Shown here: piece after piece, positions 9,799 through 21,875 of the stretch
How positions within the stretch are numbered: the first letter of the stretch is position 1
How the letters are laid out: each line of letters starts with the position of its first letter
Source: Granulicella arctica
Lineage (GTDB): Bacteria > Acidobacteriota > Terriglobia > Terriglobales > Acidobacteriaceae
Length of the DNA stretch: 64,000 nt
NCBI RefSeq assembly: GCF_013410065.1
Contig: NZ_JACCCW010000001.1
Location: forward strand, 992,001 to 1,056,000
Direction: 5' to 3'
The notes under the pieces: generated by a model
Seen by the model: the letters and a program-made list of their open reading frames with translations, nothing else
The model's database searches: none
What the model was told of the DNA's origin: nothing
Program-made: the position numbers and the translations under genes

Positions 9799-10716
9799 TT
9801 AGCCGTTCTCTCTCTTCGTCAGGTCTTGTTCGCGCGTGAGCTTGATGTCCCGTCGAAACATCAGAAAAATAAATCCACCCAGGCTTGCCATGGTGACCAT
9901 GCCGCCAAACTGCACGACACGAACAACGATCAGCGAATGCTTGTTCGTCTGCGGATCATAGTGATAGCAGTAGGTCAGAATGTTGGCGACCGGCGAGCCA
10001 ATCTTATTGCCGGAAGCCTCGATCAAACCCAATAAAATGTCCTTCGGGGAGTACTCCACCCCAAGGTAATACTGCGCAAGCTTACCGTCCGTCGTCACTA
10101 GCTCGATCGAGCTGGCATGGGCGAACTGCGTCAACTTACCGTCTGGTCCAGGAACCCGGACATACCCAAACCCAAGTGCGTCCGTCACCGCATCGATCGC
10201 AGGCTTCTGCCCGGTGAGAAAATGCCATCCCGCAGCCGTCTCTGGGTGACCGTACCGCTTCAGGTAGAACTGCTTCTTCTTAGCAGCCTCGACAGGCGTC
10301 TCACTCGGATCGATGCTGATCACAACAACGTCGAAGTCCTTACCCGGAACCAACCGTACCATTTCGAGCGCAGACGTCAGGCCATCTAACTCCTCGGAGC
10401 AGAGCATCGGGCAGTTGTAGTACACCAGCGACAGAACCGCCGGATGCTTGCCAAAATAATCACCCAACCGAACTGTCTTGCCCGTATCGTCCACAAACGT
10501 CGAGTCGAGCGGTAACGCCTGATTCAAATGCTGCGAAACCTGAACCTTCTGGAGCACCTGAGGCAGTTGATCGCCGGTGTTTTCGCCCGCCTGTTTATCG
10601 CCATAGCTAGAGACCTGCGCACGGGCAGCAGAGACACCAAGCAGGACGCAGCAGAATGCAACTGCCAGCCAGCCTCCCCGAATTGTGCGCCCTTGTCTCA
10701 TGCCGTCTTTCTTCAT
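9799..10716 (-). CDS. SCO1/SenC family copper chaperone for CuA assembly
   Basis: A thioredoxin-fold protein expected to deliver copper to, or reduce, the CuA site of subunit II. It has an N-terminal signal or anchor helix (about residues 15-33), a C-x-x-x-C motif (C102-P-M-L-C106) and the distal His of the SCO triad in QFAHASS (H200). A second hydrophobic segment near the C-terminus (VVQFGGMVTMASLGGFIFLM) suggests it is held in the membrane. The gene ends 9 bases before coxB. The ATG at 10716 is used; ATG at 10701 is also possible. Confidence 0.92.
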   Translation of the reverse strand: MKKDGMRQGRTIRGGWLAVAFCCVLLGVSAARAQVSSYGDKQAGENTGDQLPQVLQKVQVSQHLNQALPLDSTFVDDTGKTVRLGDYFGKHPAVLSLVYYNCPMLCSEELDGLTSALEMVRLVPGKDFDVVVISIDPSETPVEAAKKKQFYLKRYGHPETAAGWHFLTGQKPAIDAVTDALGFGYVRVPGPDGKLTQFAHASSIELVTTDGKLAQYYLGVEYSPKDILLGLIEASGNKIGSPVANILTYCYHYDPQTNKHSLIVVRVVQFGGMVTMASLGGFIFLMFRRDIKLTREQDLTKRENG

Positions 10717-10736
10717 ACTTCGAATCTATGGAACTC

Positions 10737-11423
10737 TTACTTGGTAGTTTTCAGCTCGGCGCGTTCCGACTCTTCTGCCTTGCCGTAGCTCATCTTCTGA
10801 GCCCGCGCTTCGATCACATCCAACTCATACCCTGTACGCGCAAACCCGGTCGTCAGCGGAACCTGAATAACCGGCTTCGCATCGCCTGCCATCAGAGCCT
10901 CTCCCGCACTCGGAGCTGCCACCGGAAGCCCCTTCTTCGCAATCAATTCCATCGCCTGATCAATTGGAATGCGAACCGTACCCCGATCTGCCGAGCTATA
11001 GTGATCGAGCAGCAAGTCTTCACGAGCATGCAGATCCGCAGTCCCTTGCTCGCCGTCATCGACGTCCAGCCGAGGATTCGGAAACGCCGTCGTTAGCTGC
11101 GCCAGAGCCTTCTGCTCCAGCTCAGGATTGTTGGCCAGATCCTGCCGTTTTCCACCTGCCCCAGCCGCACCCGCAAACGAAGAAACCTCGTTCCACTTGT
11201 TCACAGGTCCATCCTGCTTCTCGAGGGCGTTGTTGATCACCTTACCCATGCCGAAGCAGAAGACGAAGAAGATCAACACAGAACCGAAGAGTCCAGCGAG
11301 GAAGACCGCCACACCGCTGACATTAATATCGGTCGTCTCGTATCCAGGGTTCTCCGCATCCCGCGGGCCGGAGTGACCGTGCGGCTGCGGCTTGATCTCG
11401 AGATTATCGTCGTTAGTGGGCAT
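10737..11423 (-). CDS. Conserved single-span membrane protein of the ACIII-caa3 operon, unknown role
   Basis: A 228-residue protein with a His-rich cytosolic N-terminus, one hydrophobic helix (about residues 35-60, VAVFLAGLFGSVLIFFVF) and a soluble, probably periplasmic, C-terminal part. That part contains FPNPRLDVDD and the segment VRIPIDQAMELIAKKGLP, which look like a conserved core. The gene overlaps the end of actF by 11 bases and precedes the SCO gene, so it is made together with both complexes. Its position between ACIII and the oxidase suggests an assembly or supercomplex-linking function, but that is inference. No cofactor motif is visible. Confidence 0.75.
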   Translation of the reverse strand: MPTNDDNLEIKPQPHGHSGPRDAENPGYETTDINVSGVAVFLAGLFGSVLIFFVFCFGMGKVINNALEKQDGPVNKWNEVSSFAGAAGAGGKRQDLANNPELEQKALAQLTTAFPNPRLDVDDGEQGTADLHAREDLLLDHYSSADRGTVRIPIDQAMELIAKKGLPVAAPSAGEALMAGDAKPVIQVPLTTGFARTGYELDVIEARAQKMSYGKAEESERAELKTTK

Positions 11424-12756
11424 GTTCGGGCTCCAGAATCTCTTCGAGGTGTGGATCGTTCACGTTCACCAGCGGCCTCGCGTTTAACTGTGTCAGGTAA
11501 TACGCGCCCCACAGGGACAGAACAGCCAGTGGAACCGTGATGTACGCCAGAATGCTGATATTGCCGCTCAGGTGCAGATTACCGGCAGCATCCTTGAAGT
11601 TCGGCTCGATCAGCCAGAACATATCGACAAGGCGGGCGAAGATCATGAAGCATGTGAGCCAGACCATGCGCCGTTTGTCCCGCTTCAGGTCCCGCGAAAG
11701 CAGCAGGCAGAAGGGAATCAACCAGTGGCAGACGAAGTCCAGCGTGCAGATATACCACCAGCCGCCATGGATGCGGTTCAGGTACCAGGGAATCTCGTCC
11801 GGCACATTGCCCGACCAGATAATGAGGAACTCCGCAAAGGACAGGTAGATATTCAGCATCACGAAGGCAAAGGCGAACTTGCCCAGATCGTACTGCTCTG
11901 TTGTACGAAGCAAAGTCTTCATCGGCTCAACCCGCGACAGCAGAATGACCGTCAGAATTCCCAGCGCCAGCACAGCATAGCCTTGACCGACGAGAAACTG
12001 TAGCCCATAGATCGACGAGTACCAGGTCACGTCCAGCGACTTGATCCAGTCAATCGAACCTGCCGTCAGCAATATCACATAGATAAAGATTCCGATGCCG
12101 CTCAGATTCTCGAACTTGACGCGCCAGCGGTCGAAACTCGCCGGTGTTCCGCTCGCCGGGTCCGCATCGCGCTGAAGCGACCACTTGTTCAGCAGATACA
12201 TAAGCAGCAGCACTACGCCGAAGATAACGATCGTCTGAATCCAGACATGCAAAGGGCTCAACATCGCTCGCTTGGCATGCATGACCAGCTGCTCTTCATA
12301 GCTAATCAGACCCTTCGCGTGCGCCTGCGCTGCCGTCGCATCCGTCGGATATCGCGCCCACAGATATAGATGCTTCATTAGCAGACCGATCGGCACAAAC
12401 ATCAGAGCGACCAGGGGAAGGGTGCGTGTCATCGCCTCGAGCGGACGACGCAGCAGCAGTCCCCACTTACCACCCGAGACGTACTGCAACATCAGAAGGG
12501 CAAGCCCACCGCCAGCAAAGCCGAAGCAGGTCATGAAGCCCATCAGATAGGCGCGCAACAGATGGTTCGCGCCATTCGGCGTCAGAAGAAAGAGCAGCGA
12601 AATGAGCGTGAAGATCACACAGGCGACCAACGCCCTCATCCGCCATGCCGATATCAGCTCCGGTGAGCCCAGCGTAGCCGGAAGTACTCGCGGCCCATAG
12701 TGCCCAACCTGGTGGTGGGAGCCCGCTACCCCGTGTTGTTCGTGTCCAGATGACAT
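11413..12756 (-). CDS. actF: Alternative complex III subunit ActF (NrfD/PsrC-like integral membrane protein)
   Basis: A polytopic membrane protein of about 447 residues with roughly ten hydrophobic segments. It resembles ActC and other NrfD-like quinol-interacting subunits in overall helix pattern but is more divergent. Segments such as SFAEFLIIWSGNVPDEIPWY and the HWLIPFCLLLSRD helix are typical of ActF. In the family it sits beside ActC in the membrane and may take part in proton movement. The ATG at 12756 is used, because the upstream alternative at 12765 is a TTG. It follows actE by 33 bases and overlaps the next gene. Confidence 0.9.
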   Translation of the reverse strand: MSSGHEQHGVAGSHHQVGHYGPRVLPATLGSPELISAWRMRALVACVIFTLISLLFLLTPNGANHLLRAYLMGFMTCFGFAGGGLALLMLQYVSGGKWGLLLRRPLEAMTRTLPLVALMFVPIGLLMKHLYLWARYPTDATAAQAHAKGLISYEEQLVMHAKRAMLSPLHVWIQTIVIFGVVLLLMYLLNKWSLQRDADPASGTPASFDRWRVKFENLSGIGIFIYVILLTAGSIDWIKSLDVTWYSSIYGLQFLVGQGYAVLALGILTVILLSRVEPMKTLLRTTEQYDLGKFAFAFVMLNIYLSFAEFLIIWSGNVPDEIPWYLNRIHGGWWYICTLDFVCHWLIPFCLLLSRDLKRDKRRMVWLTCFMIFARLVDMFWLIEPNFKDAAGNLHLSGNISILAYITVPLAVLSLWGAYYLTQLNARPLVNVNDPHLEEILEPEHAH

Positions 12757-12789
12757 GCGTTTCAAGCCTTTGTCCGGAAGCTTCCGGTT

Positions 12790-13566
12790 TTACTGCCTCG
12801 GTGCTGCGGTTTCCGTGGTTGCCGGCGTCGTTACTTTCGCTGCCGGTGTTGGCGTCTTCGCCGAAGTTGTTCCAACTGTCGCCGAACCCGTTCCGGGCAG
12901 AACGAACGGCTGGTCGTCCGGCGTCCCCGTCACAGCTGTCGCAGGAACCGTCCACTCTGCGACAAAGTTGGCGGGTAGCCCCTCCTGCTCGGCGATGAAC
13001 GAGAGTGGCTCAACGTGCGCCCCGACAGGAACATCCGCCGCCGTGGCATGTTGGCTGAGCTGAAGCGCCTTGATGTACGCCACAATTGCCCAGCGATCCA
13101 CCGGCGTCACCTGTGCCGAGTAGTCCGGCATCGCGCCATATCCATTGCTGATGACATTGAAGAAGTGGCCAAGCGGTGCCGCCTCCAGCCGTGCAGTGTG
13201 GAAGTTCCCCGCCTGCGCGTACCCACGCTGCACAATCATGCCGGCGCCATTGCCAACCCGCGAGTGGCACGGCGTGCAGTAGATGTTGTACCGCTCTTGG
13301 CCGCGCTTCAGAACCTCCATCGTGACCGGGAAGGGCATCGCATCGCCCTCTTTTCCGCCCGAGAAGCCAGTGTAGAAGTAACTGTCCTCATGGAGCTGGT
13401 TACGACCCACAGTGTTTTCAACCTGGGGGCGCACCGATCGGCCATCCGCAAAAAACGTCGTTCCCCGCTGCGGAATGAACTTCGGCTGGTCGTGCATATC
13501 CTGCCGGCACCCTGCCGTAAAGAGGAGCGCTACCGCCGCCGTTGCGCTCAGAGCGCGAGCGAGCAT
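12790..13566 (-). CDS. actE: Alternative complex III subunit ActE, monoheme cytochrome c lipoprotein
   Basis: A lipoprotein cytochrome c of the ACIII complex. The N-terminal LLFTAGC places a lipobox Cys at residue 20. A single heme c site C-T-P-C-H lies at residues 97-101, and the probable axial Met is in NGYGAMPDY. The C-terminal 50 residues are a Thr/Ala/Pro-rich tail (PTPAAKVTTPATTET) beyond the cytochrome fold, probably a flexible extension in the periplasm. In ACIII this heme is a candidate exit point for electrons towards the caa3 oxidase. It lies 40 bases after actD. Confidence 0.92.
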   Translation of the reverse strand: MLARALSATAAVALLFTAGCRQDMHDQPKFIPQRGTTFFADGRSVRPQVENTVGRNQLHEDSYFYTGFSGGKEGDAMPFPVTMEVLKRGQERYNIYCTPCHSRVGNGAGMIVQRGYAQAGNFHTARLEAAPLGHFFNVISNGYGAMPDYSAQVTPVDRWAIVAYIKALQLSQHATAADVPVGAHVEPLSFIAEQEGLPANFVAEWTVPATAVTGTPDDQPFVLPGTGSATVGTTSAKTPTPAAKVTTPATTETAAPRQ

Positions 13567-13606
13567 CCTGCGGTCGCTCCGGACGGGTGTCTCGTGTCGT
13601 CGCGTA

Positions 13607-14149
13607 TTAATGATCCACCTCCACCACGGAGACCGTAGGGAACTGCTCGAGAAATGCCCGAGTCTCAGTCAGCGAAAACTTCGGGTCCGTCGCCTCGAGA
13701 CACAGGAAGAATTTGTCGGTCGTCGCGCCATTCCGGAAGTTGGGAGCGTTGAAGACCGGATGATAGAGCTGCGGAAGACCGTTCAGAGAGATCATGCCGA
13801 ATGCCGCCGAGAGGCCGGCGAACAGAATAGTCCACTCGTACGCCGGGATAATGAAAGCAGGCCAGGAGAACAGAGGGCGTCCTGCAATATTCAGCGGATA
13901 CCCCCAGACATTGATCCAGGTCTCCATCAGAAATGCCGTCGTCACACCCATAATGCCGCCCAGCAGGCAGACCAGAGGCACGCGGTTCTTATGGAAGTGC
14001 AGCGCCTCGGCTGCCTCTTCGACTGGATAGGGCGTGTAGCATTCCATGCGCCGGTATCCTGCTTCACGAGCCTGCTGTGTGGCATGCACCAACTCGCTGG
14101 GAGTATTGAACTCCGCGATCAGACCGTATATTCCTTCGCGAGGCGGCAT
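13607..14149 (-). CDS. actD: Alternative complex III subunit ActD (DUF3341)
   Basis: A 180-residue DUF3341 protein with two transmembrane helices (VPLVCLLGGIMGVTTAFLM and the helix around YEWTILFAGLSAAFGMI) flanked by soluble segments. The N-terminus reads YGLIAEFNTPSELVHA, and the YTPYPVEE motif is characteristic of ActD. It is a structural subunit of ACIII without a cofactor. Its ATG overlaps the actC stop as TGATG, giving translational coupling. Confidence 0.92.
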   Translation of the reverse strand: MPPREGIYGLIAEFNTPSELVHATQQAREAGYRRMECYTPYPVEEAAEALHFHKNRVPLVCLLGGIMGVTTAFLMETWINVWGYPLNIAGRPLFSWPAFIIPAYEWTILFAGLSAAFGMISLNGLPQLYHPVFNAPNFRNGATTDKFFLCLEATDPKFSLTETRAFLEQFPTVSVVEVDH

Positions 14150-15591
14150 CAGACAGTCTCCTCAATCACAGTTTCAGAATCCCCGCCGCCCGGACGAACC
14201 TTCGTCTGCGGCAGCATCATCCGGACCTCGGACATCGGAATCATCGGAAGCAGACGAACAAACAGCAGGAATAGGAAGGTAAACATACCCATCGTGCCGA
14301 CATAAATGATGTAATCCCACTTGGTCGCCCGGTATGTACCCCAGCTCGAAGGCAGGTAGTCACGATACAAACTGGTGACGACGATCACGAACCGCTCAAA
14401 CCACATACCTGTATTAATGATGAACGACAGGATGAACAGGTAGGTCACATTGACCCGCAGCTTGCGTGACCACAGAGTCGTCAGAGGAATCGCAAGATTC
14501 GTCCCGATCAGGATCCAGTATGCCCAGCCCATCGGCCCAAACATACGGTTCCACATCATGAAGAACTCCCAATGGCTGGCCGAGAACCAGGACATAAAGA
14601 CTTCCATGCCATAGCCGTAACCGACAATCGAGCCAGTCGCCAACATAACCTTGGCCATATTGTCCATGTGGCGCAACGTTACGAAGTCTTCAAGGTGGTA
14701 GAACTTGCGGATCGGCACAGCCAGCGTGATGACCATCGCAAAACCGGAGTACACCGCGCCCGCCACGAAGTAAGGCGGGAAGATCGTAGTATGCCAACCC
14801 GCCATAGCCGCCACAGCGAAGTCGAAGCTGATGACCGTATGCACCGAGAGCACCAGCGGCGTCGAAAGTCCCGCCAACAGCAGCGATGCCGTCTCATACC
14901 GAATCCAGTGCCGCGTCGATCCGCGCCAACCCAGCGACAGCAGACCATAAGCCCACTTCGCAAAGGGCAGTGTCGCCCGGTCGCGCAGCGTCCCGAAGTC
15001 GGGAATCATGCCGATGTACCAGAAGACCACCGAGATCGTCGCATACGTCGATACCGCAAACACGTCCCATGCCAACGGGCTGCGGAACTGCGGCCAGACG
15101 TTCATCGTGTTTGGGTAGGGGAATAGCCAGTACGCTACCCAGGGGCGACCCACGTGAATCAGCGGGAAGATACCCGCGCAACACACGGCGAAGATCGTCA
15201 TCGCCTCAGCGAATCGATTGATCGAGTTACGCCACGTCTGCTTGAACAACAGCAGAATGGCCGAGATCAGCGTACCCGCATGGCCAATACCAATCCACCA
15301 CACGAAGTTGATGATGGCAAAACCCCAGGCTCCAGGAATCGTTACGCCCCAGATTCCAACGCCCTTCAGGAACAGCCATGTGATGCCGATCACCACACCC
15401 GTCGCAATGCCTCCGCCTACGATCAGGCCAAAGAACCAGCCCAACGGCGTATTCGACGTCAGCACAATGCCGGCGATCTTCTGTGTTACCGACTTGAAGT
15501 TGTGGCCCGGCGCGATGACCGCGTACTCTCCGGTACGCGGATCGATCATCGGGTCGACAACCGGGTCGTGAATGGGTCCTTTGGTCGCCAT
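14149..15591 (-). CDS. actC: Alternative complex III subunit ActC (NrfD-type quinol-binding membrane subunit)
   Basis: A 480-residue integral membrane protein with about ten helices, of the NrfD/PsrC family. In ACIII this subunit carries the menaquinol oxidation site close to the iron-sulfur clusters of ActB. Typical segments are INFVWWIGIGHAGTLISAIL, HVGRPWVAYWLFPYPN and the stretch with FWYIGMIPD. It starts 2 bases after the actB stop and overlaps actD by one base, so the whole block is tightly packed. Proton-channel residues cannot be assigned without alignment. Confidence 0.94.
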   Translation of the reverse strand: MATKGPIHDPVVDPMIDPRTGEYAVIAPGHNFKSVTQKIAGIVLTSNTPLGWFFGLIVGGGIATGVVIGITWLFLKGVGIWGVTIPGAWGFAIINFVWWIGIGHAGTLISAILLLFKQTWRNSINRFAEAMTIFAVCCAGIFPLIHVGRPWVAYWLFPYPNTMNVWPQFRSPLAWDVFAVSTYATISVVFWYIGMIPDFGTLRDRATLPFAKWAYGLLSLGWRGSTRHWIRYETASLLLAGLSTPLVLSVHTVISFDFAVAAMAGWHTTIFPPYFVAGAVYSGFAMVITLAVPIRKFYHLEDFVTLRHMDNMAKVMLATGSIVGYGYGMEVFMSWFSASHWEFFMMWNRMFGPMGWAYWILIGTNLAIPLTTLWSRKLRVNVTYLFILSFIINTGMWFERFVIVVTSLYRDYLPSSWGTYRATKWDYIIYVGTMGMFTFLFLLFVRLLPMIPMSEVRMMLPQTKVRPGGGDSETVIEETV

Positions 15592-15593
15592 GT

Positions 15594-18790
<3,197 letters not shown>

Positions 18791-18794
<4 letters not shown>

Positions 18795-19657
18795 CGGTGG
18801 CACACCTCGCAGCTCGAAAGCTCGTTAGCCGAGCGAATGTGATACTGCGCGGTCAGATATTTGCCCAGTTCGATCTGGCTCGTGAACTTCTGATAGCTCG
18901 CCGGAAGCATCAACCCTGTAGACGCCCCATCGCTGGCCGCCTGCAACTCACTATGGCCACTGACCGCGGAAGCCTGCAACATCGCAACCTCAGGATTGCT
19001 ACCCTTCGGATCCTTCGTCGTGCAGTTCACAGCCTGCGCCGTCGGTCCGGATGCACCCGTCTGTGTGCACCATACCGGCTTGTCGCTCGAGGGACCAGCC
19101 CACGCCATATTGTAGATTTCGCTCGTTGGCCGGAGATTCACGGCAGGATTACGGTGGCAGTTCAGACACCATTCCATCTGCAACGTGTTCTGCTCATACA
19201 TCAGCGGCATCTCATCCACGCGACCGTGACAGCTCGCACAGCCGATGCCCTTATTTACATGGATCTCATGGTTGAAATAAACATAGTCCGGAAGGTCATG
19301 CACCTTGATCCACTGGATCGACGCCCCCGTCGCCCAGCTCTCACGGACAGGCTCCAATAGCTGAGCATTCGTCCAGATTTGAGCATGACAATTGATACAT
19401 GTCTTCGTCGGCGGAATACCCGCGTAGCTCGACTTCTCGACGGAGGTATGGCAGTACTGGCACTGCAAGCCGAGCCCCTCCACGTGATGCTTGTGGCTGA
19501 ACGGGATTGGCTGGTCCGGCCGCTGACCCTGCCGCGTCACCCACGGGGAACGCTGCAATGAGTTCAGGGCTACGCCGAGCGCGATGACGAGCAGACCCGT
19601 CAAGACCAGGCTCATCCGAGCCAGCGCGTTCGAACTGCGGTCAAAAACTTGCGCCAT
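18791..19657 (-). CDS. actA: Alternative complex III subunit ActA, pentaheme cytochrome c
   Basis: The first gene of the respiratory operon. An N-terminal hydrophobic helix (about residues 15-31) anchors the protein, and five C-x-x-C-H heme sites follow: CQYCH, CINCH, CASCH, CLNCH and CEVCH. Length of 288 residues and heme count match ActA of Rhodothermus-type ACIII. The last heme motif lies two residues from the C-terminus. It passes electrons among ActB, ActE and the oxidase. The upstream 430 bases carry the likely operon promoter. Confidence 0.95.
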
Positions 19658-20093
19658 GAGTGCGTTCCTGCTTCCTCTGCAATACCGGTAAAGGTTGAGA
19701 AGGTGCTTCCAAGGGTTATAAAGCGATTAACTTCCGCCGGACCAACACGATTCCGACGGGCGGAGCAATCGCGTCGTCCTTGCCCCTCATCAGACTTTCC
19801 TAAGAAACCCAGAGTATAGCAGTCGGAAAAACTTTCCAAGTTCGTGGCGGACGTCGAAATGGTTTTTTGCATCGCGCTAAACGATTATCGAAATGATCTC
19901 GAAGAGTAAACACAACATCTCGTAGATAACGCCTTTGATATCCACATCCCATCCACATGAAATAGGGACTTTTTTGGTCCTAAATGGCTGGAAATTCAAT
20001 TTCATCCGTAGAAGCCTGTTGTGCGATATTCGAGAACTTTTGGGATGCCGAGCGACGTGCAACAACCTCCCGCAAGCTGCTACTGTCTAAGCC
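19658..20093. other. Divergent intergenic region between act operon and DNA glycosylase
   Basis: This 436-base gap is more AT-rich than its surroundings. It must hold the promoter of the act-cox operon (minus) and of the glycosylase gene (plus). A possible minus-strand promoter is listed separately. Short ORFs across it lack ribosome sites and plausible composition, so no gene is called. Confidence 0.6.
19813..19839 (-). promoter_or_regulatory. Possible sigma70-type promoter of the act-cox operon
   Basis: On the minus strand TTGGAA (19839-19834) is followed after 15 bases by TATACT (19818-19813). The spacing is short and the leader would be about 150 bases, so this is only a candidate. Confidence 0.3.
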
Positions 20094-20813
20094 ATGCCGC
20101 GACCACTTACCAGCCCCCGGGCTCCCCGTTACGACGCCGACCTCGCCCTCCAGACTCTCGCTCAGGCTGACCCGAAACTCGGCAAACTCATCGCCCGCGC
20201 CGGTCCCTTCACTCTCCGTGTCGCCAGCACCCAGTCCCCGTTTCAAGCATTGGTCGAAAGCATCGTCTACCAGCAGCTCCACGGCAAGGCCGCCGCCACC
20301 ATCCACCGCCGCCTGCTCGAGAGCTTCCACCCCATCTGCGGCCTCGACAATCACCCCGACCCGCAGCACATTCTCGACTGCCCCAACGAGCAGCTCCGCG
20401 CCGCCGGCCTCTCCCACAACAAAGCTCTCGCTCTCAGAGACCTCGCCGCCAAAACCCTCGACGGCACCGTCCCCACCCTCCCCCGCATCCGCCGCATGTC
20501 CGACGAGGCCATCATCGAGCACCTCACCCAGGTCCGCGGCATCGGGAAATGGACCGTCGAGATGCTTCTCATGTTCCGTCTCGGCCGCCCCGACGTCCTC
20601 CCCGTCGACGACTACGGCGTCCGCAAAGGCTTCGCCCTCACCTTCGGCAAGCTCAAACCCACCGACAAAGTCACCCCCGCCGACCTCCCCAAACCCGCCG
20701 AAATGGAGAAGCGAGCCGCCCGCTGGCAGCCCTGGCGCTCTGTCGCAAGCTGGTATCTCTGGCGCGCCTGCGACCTCGCCGCAGGCAAGACGATGGTCCT
20801 GCCCGGCGCATGA
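20094..20813 (+). CDS. DNA-3-methyladenine glycosylase II-type (HhH-GPD superfamily)
   Basis: A base-excision repair glycosylase that removes alkylated purines. The 239 residues hold an HhH-GPD domain: FQALVESIVYQQLHGKAAATI, the helix-hairpin-helix LTQVRGIGKWTVEM, and the catalytic Asp in LPVDDYGVRKG. There is no AdaA-like or AlkA N-terminal beta domain, so it fits the short AlkA subgroup. Its stop overlaps the start of the following DUF2809 gene (ATGA), which suggests a two-gene transcript. The gene uses strongly C-ending codons. Confidence 0.9.
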   Translation: MPRPLTSPRAPRYDADLALQTLAQADPKLGKLIARAGPFTLRVASTQSPFQALVESIVYQQLHGKAAATIHRRLLESFHPICGLDNHPDPQHILDCPNEQLRAAGLSHNKALALRDLAAKTLDGTVPTLPRIRRMSDEAIIEHLTQVRGIGKWTVEMLLMFRLGRPDVLPVDDYGVRKGFALTFGKLKPTDKVTPADLPKPAEMEKRAARWQPWRSVASWYLWRACDLAAGKTMVLPGA

Positions 20814-21226
20814 ACCGCCGCATCCTTTGTGCGACTTTGGCGGCATGTACCATCTGTACCGGCCTTGTCTGGAGGCTCGCCCCGCTCGGACTGCCGCCTT
20901 TTTTGTATAAGTACGGCGGCTCAATCCTATGGGCGGCAATGGTCTACTGGGTTTTAGGCATTCTCGCGCCACACATGCGATCCTTACCCCTCGCCATGAT
21001 CGCCGTCACAGTCGCCTCCTGCGTCGAGCTTTTCCGCCTTATCCACAGCCCGGCACTCGATGCCTTCCGGCTCACCCTCACCGGCAAGCTGCTACTAGGG
21101 CGCGTCTTCTCCCTGCGCGATATCGCAGCCTACGGACTCGCAATCGCCGCAACAGCAATCGTCGATGCCTCTGTCATAAAACATAAACTGAGCGCCCTCA
21201 ATCGATCGACTTCACGCTCCGTATGA
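20810..21226 (+). CDS. DUF2809 family small membrane protein
   Basis: A 138-residue protein with four hydrophobic segments, starting at the ATG that overlaps the glycosylase stop. Features such as GSILWAAMVYWVLGIL, the SCVELFRLIHSPALD segment and the GRVFSLRDIAAYGLGI-like end (here LRDIAAYGLAIAA) match the DUF2809 family. Function of the family is not known. The last 29 bases overlap the convergent Doc gene, so transcripts from both sides meet here. Confidence 0.8.
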   Translation: MNRRILCATLAACTICTGLVWRLAPLGLPPFLYKYGGSILWAAMVYWVLGILAPHMRSLPLAMIAVTVASCVELFRLIHSPALDAFRLTLTGKLLLGRVFSLRDIAAYGLAIAATAIVDASVIKHKLSALNRSTSRSV

Positions 21227-21581
21227 CCCAGTCCGTCCACGCTGCCTCATCGATCTCGCTCGCCGCCGCCCGCAGCACCATCGCCGTCTCCTCCACCTCG
21301 GAGCACGTCAGCGCATACCCGTTCAACTTCAAGAAGGTAACAACTGCTGCCAGAGCCACTCTCTTATTGCCATCCAAAAACGCATGGTTCTTCAGCAACC
21401 CCCATCCAAGCACCGCCGCGAGCCGCTCCACACCCGCATCAGGCTCGTAATGCGCCAGCTGCTCAGGGCGCGCAAGCGCCGACTCCAGCAGGCCGAGGTC
21501 GCGCAGACCATGGCTCCCACCATATCCTGCAATCAGGTCGGCGTGAATAGCACGTATCATGATGCTGTTTAGAAAACGCAT
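21198..21581 (-). CDS. Doc-type toxin (Fic/Doc fold, death-on-curing family)
   Basis: The toxin half of a type II toxin-antitoxin pair. The 127-residue protein has the Doc/Fic active-site motif H-A-F-L-D-G-N-K-R at residues 66-74 and the family N-terminus IHADLIAGYGG..GLRDLGLLESALARP. Characterised Doc proteins phosphorylate EF-Tu. It starts 2 bases after the antitoxin stop, so the two are cotranscribed with the antitoxin first. The motif is intact, so the toxin is probably active. Confidence 0.9.
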   Translation of the reverse strand: MRFLNSIMIRAIHADLIAGYGGSHGLRDLGLLESALARPEQLAHYEPDAGVERLAAVLGWGLLKNHAFLDGNKRVALAAVVTFLKLNGYALTCSEVEETAMVLRAAASEIDEAAWTDWVIRSVKSID

Positions 21582-21583
21582 CG

Positions 21584-21805
21584 TTATTTAGCCAGTTCAC
21601 GATAGCTATTCCGATGCGCAGGCTCCGTCTCACGAAACGCCCGCAACGCCGCCGCAAACTCCGGATCGTGCGGATGGATCTGATAGACCCCGTCAATCTT
21701 CTCCACCTGCAACACCGAATTCTCCGTAACGCGCATCTCTTCCAGTAGCTGCTTCGGAAAGAGAACACCGTAACCATTGCCGATCTTGCGAATCTTCAGT
21801 TCCAT
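21584..21805 (-). CDS. AbrB/MazE-type antitoxin
   Basis: A 73-residue swapped-hairpin AbrB-domain protein (MELKIRKIGNGYGVLFPKQLL) with an acidic/polar C-terminal tail that would neutralise the Doc toxin. The start at 21805 is preferred over an in-frame codon at 21856, because it gives the canonical AbrB N-terminus and leaves the palindromic operator upstream of the gene. It probably represses its own operon by binding that operator. Confidence 0.88.
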   Translation of the reverse strand: MELKIRKIGNGYGVLFPKQLLEEMRVTENSVLQVEKIDGVYQIHPHDPEFAAALRAFRETEPAHRNSYRELAK

Positions 21806-21812
21806 ATAGAAA

Positions 21813-21830
21813 TTATAACTTGAGTTATAA
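21813..21830. promoter_or_regulatory. Palindromic operator of the AbrB-Doc operon
   Basis: A perfect inverted repeat, TTATAACT-TG-AGTTATAA, lies 8 bases upstream of the antitoxin start. AT-rich dyads of this kind overlap the promoter in toxin-antitoxin operons and are the usual autoregulation site. Its position this close to the ATG means that the bound antitoxin would block the start of the transcript. Confidence 0.65.
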
Positions 21831-21875
21831 CAGGCCCGAGACCCCCTCGCCGACAACGTTTACTCTGGGAGTGTG

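Noticed and set aside
19612..19872. 86-codon minus-strand ORF upstream of and overlapping actA
   Set aside because: No ribosome site and no protein-like pattern; it covers the likely promoter and leader of the act operon.
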